Below are positions 1 through 8,897 of a stretch of 64,000 nt of DNA, in pieces. The stretch comes from Candidatus Tisiphia endosymbiont of Sialis lutaria (GTDB lineage Bacteria; Pseudomonadota; Alphaproteobacteria; Rickettsiales; Rickettsiaceae), in the NCBI RefSeq assembly GCF_964026535.1, contig NZ_OZ032153.1:434001-498000 (forward strand), written 5' to 3'. The notes under the pieces were generated by a model. It did no database searches and was not told where the DNA came from. It saw only the letters and a list, made by a program, of their open reading frames with translations. Position 1 is the first letter of the stretch. Every line of letters starts with the position of its first letter. The position numbers were made by a program, and so were the translations under genes.

Positions 1-3
1 TAA

Positions 4-846
4 ATGTATATGTCAAGATATATGTCAATATTAAAAGATGCATTTATGACTATTGAAGAGAAATATCATAGTTTAAAAGTACAATTTGTAAAAACTTTAG
101 CAAAACTGCTAGTTTTTAACGAGTGGAATGATAAATTATTAGCAGATACGGAAACAGAATGTGGTTTTGTTAAAGGATATTGCCATATAATTTTTCCTGA
201 GGGGATAAGGGAAATAGTTGATTTTTTTGAAAGCTGGCAAGACCAGAAAATGCTGGAGTTATTATCTCAGCAGGAAACTCCGATTAAAATAAGGGATAGA
301 ATTGATTTAGCCTTAAAAATTAGAATAAAAGATGGTATAGCTAATCCTACTAACATTACACCTAATTCACAAACGTCATTGCGAGGAGATACTTTAGTAG
401 CGACGAAGCAATCCAGAAAAGTGATTGAAAATGGATTGCTTCGTCGGCTTATGCCTCCTCGCAATGACACCAATTGGTCACAAATAGATGCTAATCAGGT
501 TAGCTATATAGCTAAACTTGTACATTTGAGGAATCGTAGTTATTTTGCCGTACCATCAAACAGCATATTTGCAACAAAAACAGCCTTTCGTACTTGTGAC
601 TTAATTTGGCGTTATGCAGGCGATAAGTCTATAGATTATAATTATTATACTAAGAGAGGTCTGTTACTCAGTGTTTATATAACTTCAATACTCTATTACA
701 TTCAAGATGAGTCAGAAGATAATATAGATACTGATAAATATATTACTAAATCTTTATCCAATATCATAACTATATCCTCTAAATGTAAGAATATGTTAAA
801 GCTACCAAACCCTGTCGATATACCAATTATTCGACTATTTTTATAA
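4..846 (+). CDS. COQ9-family protein with an in-frame palindromic insert
   Basis: This is a COQ9-family protein; the family is a lipid-binding accessory factor in ubiquinone biosynthesis. The C-terminal half shows the family signature: an IW-x3-GD-x-S-x-D motif, then YTKR-x3-L-x-VY and a YYIQDES segment. A TAA codon lies immediately before the first ATG, so the start is at position 4 or at one of the next in-frame ATGs (10, 22). Residues 124-155 are encoded by a complete copy of repeat family A (374-469, 96 bp, exactly 32 codons), inserted between the N-terminal helices and the conserved core. The gene stays open through it. ileS follows after 25 bases and may be co-transcribed. Family assignment is fairly sure; function in this organism is inferred. 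Confidence 0.75.
   Translation: MYMSRYMSILKDAFMTIEEKYHSLKVQFVKTLAKLLVFNEWNDKLLADTETECGFVKGYCHIIFPEGIREIVDFFESWQDQKMLELLSQQETPIKIRDRIDLALKIRIKDGIANPTNITPNSQTSLRGDTLVATKQSRKVIENGLLRRLMPPRNDTNWSQIDANQVSYIAKLVHLRNRSYFAVPSNSIFATKTAFRTCDLIWRYAGDKSIDYNYYTKRGLLLSVYITSILYYIQDESEDNIDTDKYITKSLSNIITISSKCKNMLKLPNPVDIPIIRLFL
374..469. repeat. Palindromic element family A, in frame inside the COQ9 gene
   Basis: The arms begin CGTCATTGCGAGGAG and end CTCCTCGCAATGACA, with the inner pair GAAGCAATCCA / TGGATTGCTTC. The length is 96 bp, divisible by three, and it adds 32 residues without a stop. Other A copies in this window are intergenic. Confidence 0.9.
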
Positions 847-871
847 TATACTTTCTGTAATCGAGACTATA

Positions 872-3800
872 ATGACTAAAAAACACTACCCAGATATTCA
901 ATCTAATGTTGATTTTCCAACAATTGAGAGAAAGATTTTAGCTTATTGGCAAAAGCATAATATTTTTCAAAGAACTATAGATGCTAGACTATCAGTAAAA
1001 AATGATAAGAATAACGAATTTATATTTTATGATGGTCCCCCTTTTGCCAATGGGCTCCCACATTATGGACATTTGCTAACTGGGTTCATCAAGGATGTTT
1101 ATGCACGTTATCAAACCAGTAGAGGCAAAAGAGTTGAGCGACGCTTTGGTTGGGATTGTCATGGACTACCTGCCGAGATGCAAGCAGAAAAGGAGTTGGG
1201 TATTTCTGGTAGAACTGCCATTATCAATTTTGGTATTGATAAATTTAACGAGCATTGTCAATCATCGGTGATGAAATATGCTGATCAGTGGCAGAAATAT
1301 GTTAATAGGCAAGCAAGATGGGTGGATTTTGACAATTCCTATAAAACTATGGATAAAGCCTTTATGGAATCTGTTTTGTGGGCTTTTAAAGAGTTATATA
1401 ATAAAGGGCTTCTTTATGAATCAATGAGGGTAATGCCTTATTCTTGGGCATGTGAAACGCCTTTATCCAATTTTGAAACTAGGCTAGACAACTCATATAG
1501 AGAGAGAACTGATAAGGCGGTTACGGTAAGTTTTGTACTTAATGAGAAATTGCCAGGTTCTGTGCAGTATAATGAGTATAGAATGCTGGCATGGACTACG
1601 ACGCCATGGACTTTGCCGGCTAATTTGGCATTAGCCATTGGAGCAAATATTGAATATGCTTTAGTGCCAAATGGTCAGGTTTGTTATATTTTGGCAAAAT
1701 TTGCTTTAGAAAAATATTACAAAGAATTAGGGCTTAGTGCTGACACAAATTATGATATAATTGAAGGTAAGTGCTTATTAAACATGAATCTTACTTACCA
1801 ACCATTATTCGATTATTTTTCCAATCATCCAGGTAGTTTCAAAGTACTTTCTGGAGATTTTGTCGTCGAAGGAGACGGTACCGGTATCGTACATATGGCT
1901 CCCGGTTTTGGTGAGGAAGATCAAATTCTTTGTCAATCGCAAGGAATAGAACTCGTTTGTCCTGTAGATAATGCTGGGAAATTTACCAAAGAAATTTATG
2001 ATTTTGTCGGTTTGCAAATATTTGATGCTAATGATCAAATTATTATTAAGCTAAAAAATCAGGGAAATTGGTTTAAAACTGAGCAATATATTCATAATTA
2101 TCCGCATTGCTGGCGTACTGATACCCCTCTTATATACAAAGCAGTTCCTTCTTGGTATGTGAAAGTTACCGAATTTAAAGACAGAATGGTTGAATTAAAT
2201 CAGCAAATTAACTGGATACCCTTGCATATTAGGGATAATCTATTTGGAAAATGGTTAGAAAATGCTAGAGATTGGTCAATTAGCCGTAATAGATTTTGGG
2301 GGACGCCTCTCCCAGTCTGGAAGTCGGATGATCCGGCTTATCCTAGAATTGATGTGTATGGTTCAATAGAAGAGCTAGAGAAAGATTTTGGGGTAACAAT
2401 CGTTGATTTGCATCGACCTTTTATTGATCAGCTAACTAGAAAAAATCCAGACGATCCAACCGGTAAGTCAATGATGCGTCGAATAGAAGATGTATTTGAT
2501 TGTTGGTTTGAAAGCGGCTCTATGCCTTATGGACAAGTACATTATCCATTTGAAAATAAAGATTGGTTTGAAAAGCATTTTCCTGCTGATTTTATAGTGG
2601 AATATTCAGCACAAACACGTGGTTGGTTCTATACTTTAATGGTATTGTCAACTGCCTTATTTGACCAACCACCTTTTTTAAATTGTATTTGCCATGGAGT
2701 TATATTAGATAGTACCGGACAAAAATTATCAAAGCGTCTTAATAATTATGCTGATCCATTAGAATTATTTGATAAATATGGTTCTGATGCTCTAAGAGTC
2801 ACTATGCTTTCTACAAACATAGTTAAAGGTCAGGAATTATTGATCGATAAAGACGGAAAAATGGTTTTTGAGAGCTTACGTTTATTTATTAAGCCTATTT
2901 GGAATGCCTACCATTTCTTTACTATGTATGCTAATGCTGACCAAATCAAAGCTGAACTAGACTTTAATTCTCAAAATGTGCTAGATCGTTATATTTTATC
3001 AAAACTAAAAATATCAGTACAAAAAATTCAGCATGGGTTAGATAATTTTGACAGTCAAATAGCCTATAGTAACATTGCCGATTTTTTTGAAGTATTAAAT
3101 AATTGGTATATTAGAAGAAGTAGAAATCGTTTTTGGAAAAGTGAGAAAGATCAAGATAAGAAAAATGCTTATAATACCTTATATAGTTGTATTAAAATAA
3201 TGTCGTCCGCTCAATCTAGTTTATTGCCATTAATTTCTGAGGAGATTTATTTGGGACTCACCGGGATAGAACCGAAAGGTGAGAGTAGACTTTCTGCAAA
3301 AGAGTTTTGTGGGAAGCCTAGTGTTCATTTGACAGATTTTCCTACACTAGATAAGATAGAAGTGGATGATGATTTGGTTAGCACCATGGATCAAATATTA
3401 GATATTTGTAGTAATGCTTTATTCATTAGAAGTAGCGAGAATATTCGGACTAGACAACCATTGAGCAGCTTAACAATCATTAGCAGCAATAATGAGCTAT
3501 TAATAAAATTTGAAGAATTGATTAAAGATGAAATCAATGTTAAAAAGGTAATTTATAAAGATGATGTAGAAAATTATGCCGATCATAAATTATCGATTAA
3601 CTTTCCTAATTTAGGTAAGCGTCTACCTCATAAGGTCAAAGATATTATAGTAGCTTCTAAAAAGAATCAGTGGCAACTTACTCCTGAGCATCTAATAATA
3701 GCCGGAGAGAAGCTGAATAATGATGAATTCTCTCTAGCCTTACAACCTAAAAATGCTAAAGGTACAAAATCTTTAGCTAATAATCAGGGGCTAATATTGC

Positions 3801-4093
3801 TAGATTTGGAAATAACACAGGAATTATACGAAGAAGGTATAGCGAGAGATTTAATACGCTTTATTCAACAAGCGAGAAAAGATGCCAATTTTGCTATAAA
3901 TGACAGAATTTTCCTAGAGATTATTGGTAAGCCAGATTTTATGCTAATAGTCCAGCAACATAGTAAATTCATTCTCGAACAAACCTTAAGTGAATTTGCT
4001 AGCAATTTTACGCCAGACTATATGACCGATATTGAATTAGATTCAAATACGATAAGCATAAGAGTGTCAAGAGTTTCTAAGCACATAAGCTAA
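872..4093 (+). CDS. ileS: Isoleucyl-tRNA synthetase
   Basis: Charges tRNA-Ile with isoleucine in the cytoplasm. It is a class I synthetase of 1073 residues, in the range of the long eukaryote-like IleS of Rickettsiales. The HIGH motif appears as HYGH at residues 64-67 after PPFANGLP, and the KMSKS motif as KLSKR at 618-622. Editing-domain and WCISR-like segments (RDWSISRNRFWG) and the anticodon-binding helices follow. It starts 25 bases after the COQ9-family gene. A short segment near residues 806-816 (bases 3287-3319) looks like a collapsed copy of repeat family E, so a small part of this protein is repeat-derived. Identification is firm. Confidence 0.96.
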   Translation: MTKKHYPDIQSNVDFPTIERKILAYWQKHNIFQRTIDARLSVKNDKNNEFIFYDGPPFANGLPHYGHLLTGFIKDVYARYQTSRGKRVERRFGWDCHGLPAEMQAEKELGISGRTAIINFGIDKFNEHCQSSVMKYADQWQKYVNRQARWVDFDNSYKTMDKAFMESVLWAFKELYNKGLLYESMRVMPYSWACETPLSNFETRLDNSYRERTDKAVTVSFVLNEKLPGSVQYNEYRMLAWTTTPWTLPANLALAIGANIEYALVPNGQVCYILAKFALEKYYKELGLSADTNYDIIEGKCLLNMNLTYQPLFDYFSNHPGSFKVLSGDFVVEGDGTGIVHMAPGFGEEDQILCQSQGIELVCPVDNAGKFTKEIYDFVGLQIFDANDQIIIKLKNQGNWFKTEQYIHNYPHCWRTDTPLIYKAVPSWYVKVTEFKDRMVELNQQINWIPLHIRDNLFGKWLENARDWSISRNRFWGTPLPVWKSDDPAYPRIDVYGSIEELEKDFGVTIVDLHRPFIDQLTRKNPDDPTGKSMMRRIEDVFDCWFESGSMPYGQVHYPFENKDWFEKHFPADFIVEYSAQTRGWFYTLMVLSTALFDQPPFLNCICHGVILDSTGQKLSKRLNNYADPLELFDKYGSDALRVTMLSTNIVKGQELLIDKDGKMVFESLRLFIKPIWNAYHFFTMYANADQIKAELDFNSQNVLDRYILSKLKISVQKIQHGLDNFDSQIAYSNIADFFEVLNNWYIRRSRNRFWKSEKDQDKKNAYNTLYSCIKIMSSAQSSLLPLISEEIYLGLTGIEPKGESRLSAKEFCGKPSVHLTDFPTLDKIEVDDDLVSTMDQILDICSNALFIRSSENIRTRQPLSSLTIISSNNELLIKFEELIKDEINVKKVIYKDDVENYADHKLSINFPNLGKRLPHKVKDIIVASKKNQWQLTPEHLIIAGEKLNNDEFSLALQPKNAKGTKSLANNQGLILLDLEITQELYEEGIARDLIRFIQQARKDANFAINDRIFLEIIGKPDFMLIVQQHSKFILEQTLSEFASNFTPDYMTDIELDSNTISIRVSRVSKHIS
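3287..3319. repeat. Stub of palindromic element family E inside ileS
   Basis: The sequence GACTTTCTGCAAAAG is followed directly by AGTTTTGTGGGAAGCCT. These match the two outer ends of the full family E element in the glutamate dehydrogenase gene (reverse complement of 52460-52605), with the interior missing. It encodes RLSAKEFCGK in frame. The interpretation as an internally deleted element is inference. Confidence 0.55.
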
Positions 4094-4110
4094 CTTTAAA
4101 CGGAGAATCT

Positions 4111-4345
4111 GTCATTCCCGCTTCGGTGCGGAATCTATTATACCTCATGGCATTTTTAGTTCCCTGCCTTCGCAGGGATGACAACCATTGTCCTATATTT
4201 TATTCAAATCTGCAAAAAACTTGATTATCGAGTAAAAGTTGATTAGAAATGGATTGCTTCGTCGACCTTACGGTCTCCTCTCAATGACATTTGGGGTGCA
4301 TATACGTCATTGCGAGACCATGTAATGGTCGAAGCAATCCACTCT
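4111..4345. repeat. Repeat cluster between ileS and the IS element (families D and A)
   Basis: A family D element lies at 4111-4183; it begins GTCATTCCCGCTTCGGTGCGG and closes with CGCAGGGATGACA. Two family A halves follow in inverted order: 4249-4288 (TGGATTGCTTCGTCG ... CAATGAC) and 4314-4341 (CGTCATTGCGAGACC ... GAAGCAATCCA). The stretch 4094-4379 holds nothing else recognisable. Confidence 0.8.
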
Positions 4346-4379
4346 TTAACCAGTTAAGCTAAGTCACCCGACTTCAGTG

Positions 4380-6291
4380 TTGTTGTGCCAAAAAGTGGCT
4401 GACAGCTCAGGAAATGATAAAATTTCCAGGCACAACAAATTATTTGTTCGAATATAAAAATTTCAAAATAATCCTATAATAATTATTACCTTTACTACTT
4501 GATTATTTCTTTTACTCTCCTGATGATATTAAATAAGGAATAGTGCTAATCGGTAAATTCATTGCCTTATAAATAATCTTTGCCTCATCTGATACCGGGG
4601 ATGGAATGCCAAATACTCTTTTATCTTTAATGTGTACTACACTGGTAATTTCCACCCCAATTAGTGCTTTACGTAATCGTTCCGGTGATAGTTTAATTGA
4701 CTGTAAATTTACCCGATATTCTAAATGCCTGATACATACTAACGCCATAAAACATAAAGCAATATGTGCCTTGATTCTACTAGGACTCCAATGATAAATT
4801 GGTCTAATCTTAATATCGTGTTTACTAACTCTAAATGTTTCTTCAATTTGCCACAATCCTTTATAACGAGACAATATATACGCTATATCAACATTTTCTA
4901 GGTTACTAATAACTCCATGCAAACCGTCCCATTTGCTATCTTCCTCTATCTTTTGCTCGTTTACTGCAAACTTATCATTATTATTAATTATTAAATATTT
5001 TTTATAACCACTAGCAGAAATTAACGACTTAACTCCTTTACTTCTGTTCATTTTTTTCATTAATTTCTTCAATGCTTGCTCTCTATCTTGAGCATCTTTA
5101 TAAGCCCTTTTGCTACTATAGCTCATAATCAGTTTGCGACCCTTTTCAGCTAGTTCAATTATTTTTCCCTTATATTCTTCTGCATCAACGGTTAATGGCT
5201 GATAATCATCACTATTTAAGATTTTAGCTGTAATATCCTTAGTCATATTCTTAATTTTGGCACCTACTATATATTGATAGCCAGCTTGTTCTAATAGAGC
5301 TAAATTTTCATTATTCAACATACCGCTGTCTGCTACAAACACTACTTTATCAATAGCAAACCTGCCTTTCAAGCTATCTAAAGCTTTCAATAAAGTATGA
5401 CCTTCATAGGTCGCTCCAGGAAATATCTCATAACCGATTGGAATACCATTATTAGTAACAAAAATGCTCAGCATTACCTGTACTTCATTGAATTTATGAT
5501 CTTTACTAAACCCCTTACTCTTCAACTCATCTTCAGTAAATGATTCAAAATAAAGAGTAGTTGCATCATAAAATAGTACATCGATTTTTTCTTTAAACAA
5601 CTTTTGACTGCTAAGTAAAGCACACTGCTCGATTTTCTCAACCACCTTATCATCTATTTTATCCATAGTTTTGTATACCGAATCAAGCTTTAAATCTACT
5701 CCATAATTATTGACCAATAAATTGACTGTTTCACGCTTACTAGTTGGGTTAGCAATACGAGCTAAAACAACATTGCGTATTATGTTTATGCTCGACACTT
5801 CCCTGGCAGGATTGGGTAAGATTTTATTAAAACCAAGTTGGTCATAAATTTTTCCATACACCTCATGAATGCCAATGATAGTGCTTCCTTGACTACGTAA
5901 ATTGCTGATATCATCAATAGGTTGTGGTTGTATTTGTTCTTTCTCGCACCGCTGTCTAGATGACATCGCCATCGATACTATATCCTTGTCTGGGATAAGA
6001 TTAGGTTGAGTGCTACTAGTGATTTCAACCTTAATGAATTCAGCAAGCTCTATTAATTTAGTTATTTCTTCTTGGTCTGATGCACTGCCAATATGTCGAA
6101 CAACCCGTTGTTTTACTTTATTAGTTATGGGATCGCGTATCCCTTCTACTAGTTGAACAGCGTTAACATTACGGGTAGCAGATTTTTTGACTCTAACGAA
6201 CATATCAGTAGCATATTTAAAACTAATTGTTGGTTAGTATATCTACTAAAATATTGTATGTCAATAATAAAAATATATGGAGGCACAACAA
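4380..6291 (-). mobile_element. IS1634-like insertion sequence
   Basis: A transposase gene is flanked by the inverted ends TTGTTGTGCC (4380-4389) and GGCACAACAA (6282-6291), about 1.9 kb apart. No clear target duplication is visible beside these ends. An extra copy of the right-end sequence, GGCACAACAA, lies internally at 4429-4438, so the exact left boundary is uncertain. Confidence 0.7.
4512..6203 (-). CDS. IS1634/IS4-type DDE transposase
   Basis: A 563-residue transposase that would cut and move the surrounding element. The N-terminus (MFVRVKKSATRNVNAVQLVEG) and the IEETFRVSK segment near the C-terminus, a Y-x-x-W-x-IEE-x-FR-x3-K version of the YREK motif, are typical of IS4-superfamily enzymes of the IS1634 group. 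Candidate DDE aspartates are in FYDATTLYFES and VFVADSGML. The frame is open throughout and looks intact. No partner gene is present. It sits in a repeat-rich gap between ileS and the ABC exporter, so no gene is visibly interrupted. Confidence 0.88.
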   Translation of the reverse strand: MFVRVKKSATRNVNAVQLVEGIRDPITNKVKQRVVRHIGSASDQEEITKLIELAEFIKVEITSSTQPNLIPDKDIVSMAMSSRQRCEKEQIQPQPIDDISNLRSQGSTIIGIHEVYGKIYDQLGFNKILPNPAREVSSINIIRNVVLARIANPTSKRETVNLLVNNYGVDLKLDSVYKTMDKIDDKVVEKIEQCALLSSQKLFKEKIDVLFYDATTLYFESFTEDELKSKGFSKDHKFNEVQVMLSIFVTNNGIPIGYEIFPGATYEGHTLLKALDSLKGRFAIDKVVFVADSGMLNNENLALLEQAGYQYIVGAKIKNMTKDITAKILNSDDYQPLTVDAEEYKGKIIELAEKGRKLIMSYSSKRAYKDAQDREQALKKLMKKMNRSKGVKSLISASGYKKYLIINNNDKFAVNEQKIEEDSKWDGLHGVISNLENVDIAYILSRYKGLWQIEETFRVSKHDIKIRPIYHWSPSRIKAHIALCFMALVCIRHLEYRVNLQSIKLSPERLRKALIGVEITSVVHIKDKRVFGIPSPVSDEAKIIYKAMNLPISTIPYLISSGE

Positions 6292-6385
6292 ACGCCCTCT
6301 AATTAACAAAACCTTTTTTCTCCTGCTTTTTCTATACACTTATCTTTAACTATTTTCCGAAGTCAGGAAGAGTTTATGTAGCTAT

Positions 6386-6460
6386 TAAGTCAATTGATGA
6401 GAAATTGGTGACGTCGTTGCTCCATCGCTCCTTCTACCCAATTTTCCTGAATTGACTATA
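6386..6460. repeat. Palindromic element family B
   Basis: The arms are AAGTCAATTGATGAGAAATTGG and CCAATTTTCCTGAATTGACT. It lies between the IS element and the ABC exporter, about 10 bases beyond the exporter stop codon, where the palindrome could act as a transcription stop (inference). Confidence 0.75.
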
Positions 6461-6467
6461 TCCTAAC

Positions 6468-8210
6468 CTAAATTTCTTGTAACTTCCATAATTTTTTGTA
6501 TAGACTATGTTTATTACGAATTAATGTAGTATGTGTGCCTTCTTCAATAATTACCCCTTTATCTAGCACAATTATCCTATCCATATGTTTTAAAGTAGAT
6601 AAGCGGTGGGCAATTGCAAGCACAGTCTTTCTTTTATCTTGAATTAGGAAGTTAAGACTATCTTGGATAAAACGCTCGGTTTGACTATCAAGTGCAGAAG
6701 TTGCCTCATCTAAGATCAAAATAGGTGCATCTTTTAGAATAGCTCTCGCTATTGCTATCCTTTGCCGCTGTCCACCAGATAATTTGATACCTCGCTCTCC
6801 AACATAAGTATTATACTCTTCTGGCAATGTTGTAATAAATTCATGGATATGTGCCTTTTTGCTTGCCTCAATTACTTCCGCCTCAGTTGCTTCTTGGTTC
6901 CCATATCTGATATTTTCCATCAGCGTTCGATGAAATAACAAAGTGTCTTGAGGGATTACCGCGATATTTTGTCGTAATGAATCCTGAGTAACATTGTCAA
7001 TATTTTGTCCGTCTATTAAAATTTGACCATTGGCAACTTTAAAATAACGTAACAAGAGATTAATAAGTGTTGATTTGCCGCTACCAGAATGACCGACTAT
7101 TCCTACCTTTTCACCAGGACTAATAGAAAAAGTCATATCTTTAAAGATCAGCTCTTTGTTATAACCAAAATTGATATTTTTAAATTCAATAATAGCTTTA
7201 TCAACTATTAGCGGACTTGCACTAAATTTATCCAAATCCTGCTGGTTGATAGTAACTAGTGACAAAGCACTTTTCAGATCACCCATTGATCTGGTAAAAT
7301 TCTGCAATGAAACTGTTGCATCCCAGATATCGTCTGCAACAATCAAGGCAATACCAAAGACAAAAGCAAAATCTCCAACAGAAATTAAGCCATGTATTCT
7401 CAAATGCAGCATATAGAATGGAATAAAAACAAACAAAACAAAATAGAAACACATAGCTACTATTTGAGTCTTAAAGTTATATTTGTATGCTTTTACCTGT
7501 TTGGGAATAAAATCATTTAATATATTATTATCTAGTGCCTTTAATTCTCTTGTCCTAGAAGCAAAAGAAAAAAGTGAAATAATATTAGTAATTTTATCGG
7601 CAACTTGTCCAATTATAAAATGCTTGCTTTCGGATTCTAAGCAAGATAGTTGGTTTAATTTAGTTGAGATTTTATACATAATTGGTATGTAAAAACTACA
7701 CCATATTAGTACAAATATGCCAAGATTTGTGTTAACAAGGCTAAGGGCACAAAAATTTACAACACATTTAAAAAACTTTTGCAGCAATCCGTAATGCATT
7801 TCCGCCCAGAATTTATCATATCCATCCAAAATGCCTTTGATTTTGCTGCTGATAGCTCCTGTAAAATTTTCTTGGAAGAACGGATAAGAATGATGCTGAA
7901 CATAGTCATATGATTGAAGCAATATAGAACGCCGAACATAAGGTGCCGCTTTCCATTCAGCTATGTTACTGATACGCCAAACCAAATCTAACATCACTTG
8001 TGCAGACATGAATATTACAATCGGCAGTAGAACTAACTGGTAAGTTAAATTTTCTTGCCCAGCTATTGTATCAAGAAATAATTTAATCGCATAATAATTA
8101 GCAGACGGGTAAAAACTACTTACAGTAGGAGCAAGTAGCATAGCCATATAAAACCATTTATATGGTTTTATATGGTGCCAAAAAAATGTAATAATAGATT
8201 TATTTTGCAT
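6468..8210 (-). CDS. ABC exporter, fused membrane and ATPase domains (MsbA-like)
   Basis: A half-size exporter of 580 residues that would work as a homodimer in the inner membrane. The first about 320 residues hold the transmembrane segments of an ABC type 1 domain. The nucleotide-binding domain follows, with Walker A GHSGSGKST near residue 371, signature LSGGQRQR near 475, Walker B ILILDEATSALD near 496 and a switch histidine in IAHRLST. The substrate cannot be read from the sequence; lipid export (MsbA), peptide or multidrug export are all possible. It appears monocistronic, with repeats on both sides. Confidence 0.88.
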   Translation of the reverse strand: MQNKSIITFFWHHIKPYKWFYMAMLLAPTVSSFYPSANYYAIKLFLDTIAGQENLTYQLVLLPIVIFMSAQVMLDLVWRISNIAEWKAAPYVRRSILLQSYDYVQHHSYPFFQENFTGAISSKIKGILDGYDKFWAEMHYGLLQKFFKCVVNFCALSLVNTNLGIFVLIWCSFYIPIMYKISTKLNQLSCLESESKHFIIGQVADKITNIISLFSFASRTRELKALDNNILNDFIPKQVKAYKYNFKTQIVAMCFYFVLFVFIPFYMLHLRIHGLISVGDFAFVFGIALIVADDIWDATVSLQNFTRSMGDLKSALSLVTINQQDLDKFSASPLIVDKAIIEFKNINFGYNKELIFKDMTFSISPGEKVGIVGHSGSGKSTLINLLLRYFKVANGQILIDGQNIDNVTQDSLRQNIAVIPQDTLLFHRTLMENIRYGNQEATEAEVIEASKKAHIHEFITTLPEEYNTYVGERGIKLSGGQRQRIAIARAILKDAPILILDEATSALDSQTERFIQDSLNFLIQDKRKTVLAIAHRLSTLKHMDRIIVLDKGVIIEEGTHTTLIRNKHSLYKKLWKLQEI

Positions 8211-8372
8211 GAGTTATTTTTTGTTTAAGAATTAGAATAACTAATTATTCCAAATTCGGTTATATCTATATATAACAGATTTTTTTGCTCCACTAATAGC
8301 TGTTTTCATTATTTTTGCGGTATTGGTTATTTTTTTTATTCCTTAACTCAGCACATTACTGTTGCAACACAT

Positions 8373-8861
8373 CGTTATTGCGAGAAGGCGTAAGCCGCAC
8401 AACTGTTGAAAGTTAGAAGAGGAAGCGGTTTTAGACCGAATAGTTTAAAAGTCGTATGTGGTCAACGTCTATTAGCGAGAAAGACCGTAGGTCGACGAAG
8501 CAATCCATAAAAGTAACCAAAGATGGATTGCCACGACCTACTTGCGTGGTCTCGCAATGACAAAAAACCTATCTAAAACCCGCTTTACCTTCTAACTTTC
8601 AACAGTTGTGGGGGCTAGAGATTCCCGCCTACGCGTGAATGACAGGGTAAAAACGTCATTGCGAGGAGCTACTTTAGTAGCGACAAAGCAATCCAAAAAA
8701 TGACCGGAAATAGATTGCTTCGACCATTACATGGTCTCGCAATGACGTATATGCACCCTAAACGTCATTGCGAGGGGTGCTAAAGTACGACAAAGCAATC
8801 CTGTTTTGTGTCACCCCTGCGAAAGCAGAGGTCTTAGATTCCCGCCTACGCGGGAATGACA
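8373..8861. repeat. Dense repeat array with nested palindromes (families F, A, D)
   Basis: This fills most of the 687-base gap between the ABC exporter and secA. Family F arms CACAACTGTTGAAAGTTAGA (8398-8417) and the reverse complement (8591-8610) extend inward through AAGCGGTTTTAGA. They enclose a full family A palindrome at 8466-8561. A second A copy lies at 8654-8747, an A half at 8763-8801, a D element at 8810-8861 and a partial D near 8617-8645. No ORF in this stretch looks genuine. Bases 8211-8372 show nothing recognisable. Confidence 0.85.
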
Positions 8862-8897
8862 ATGGAAAGCGGGAATGAAATAATTTGTCGGAGAGGT

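Noticed and set aside
267-473. Minus-strand ORF of 68 residues
   Set aside because: It is the reverse reading of the family A palindrome inside the COQ9-family gene; palindromes create long open frames on both strands.
8373-8861. CRISPR array
   Set aside because: Repeats are palindromic, of several families, irregularly spaced and nested, with no uniform repeat-spacer pattern and no cas gene.
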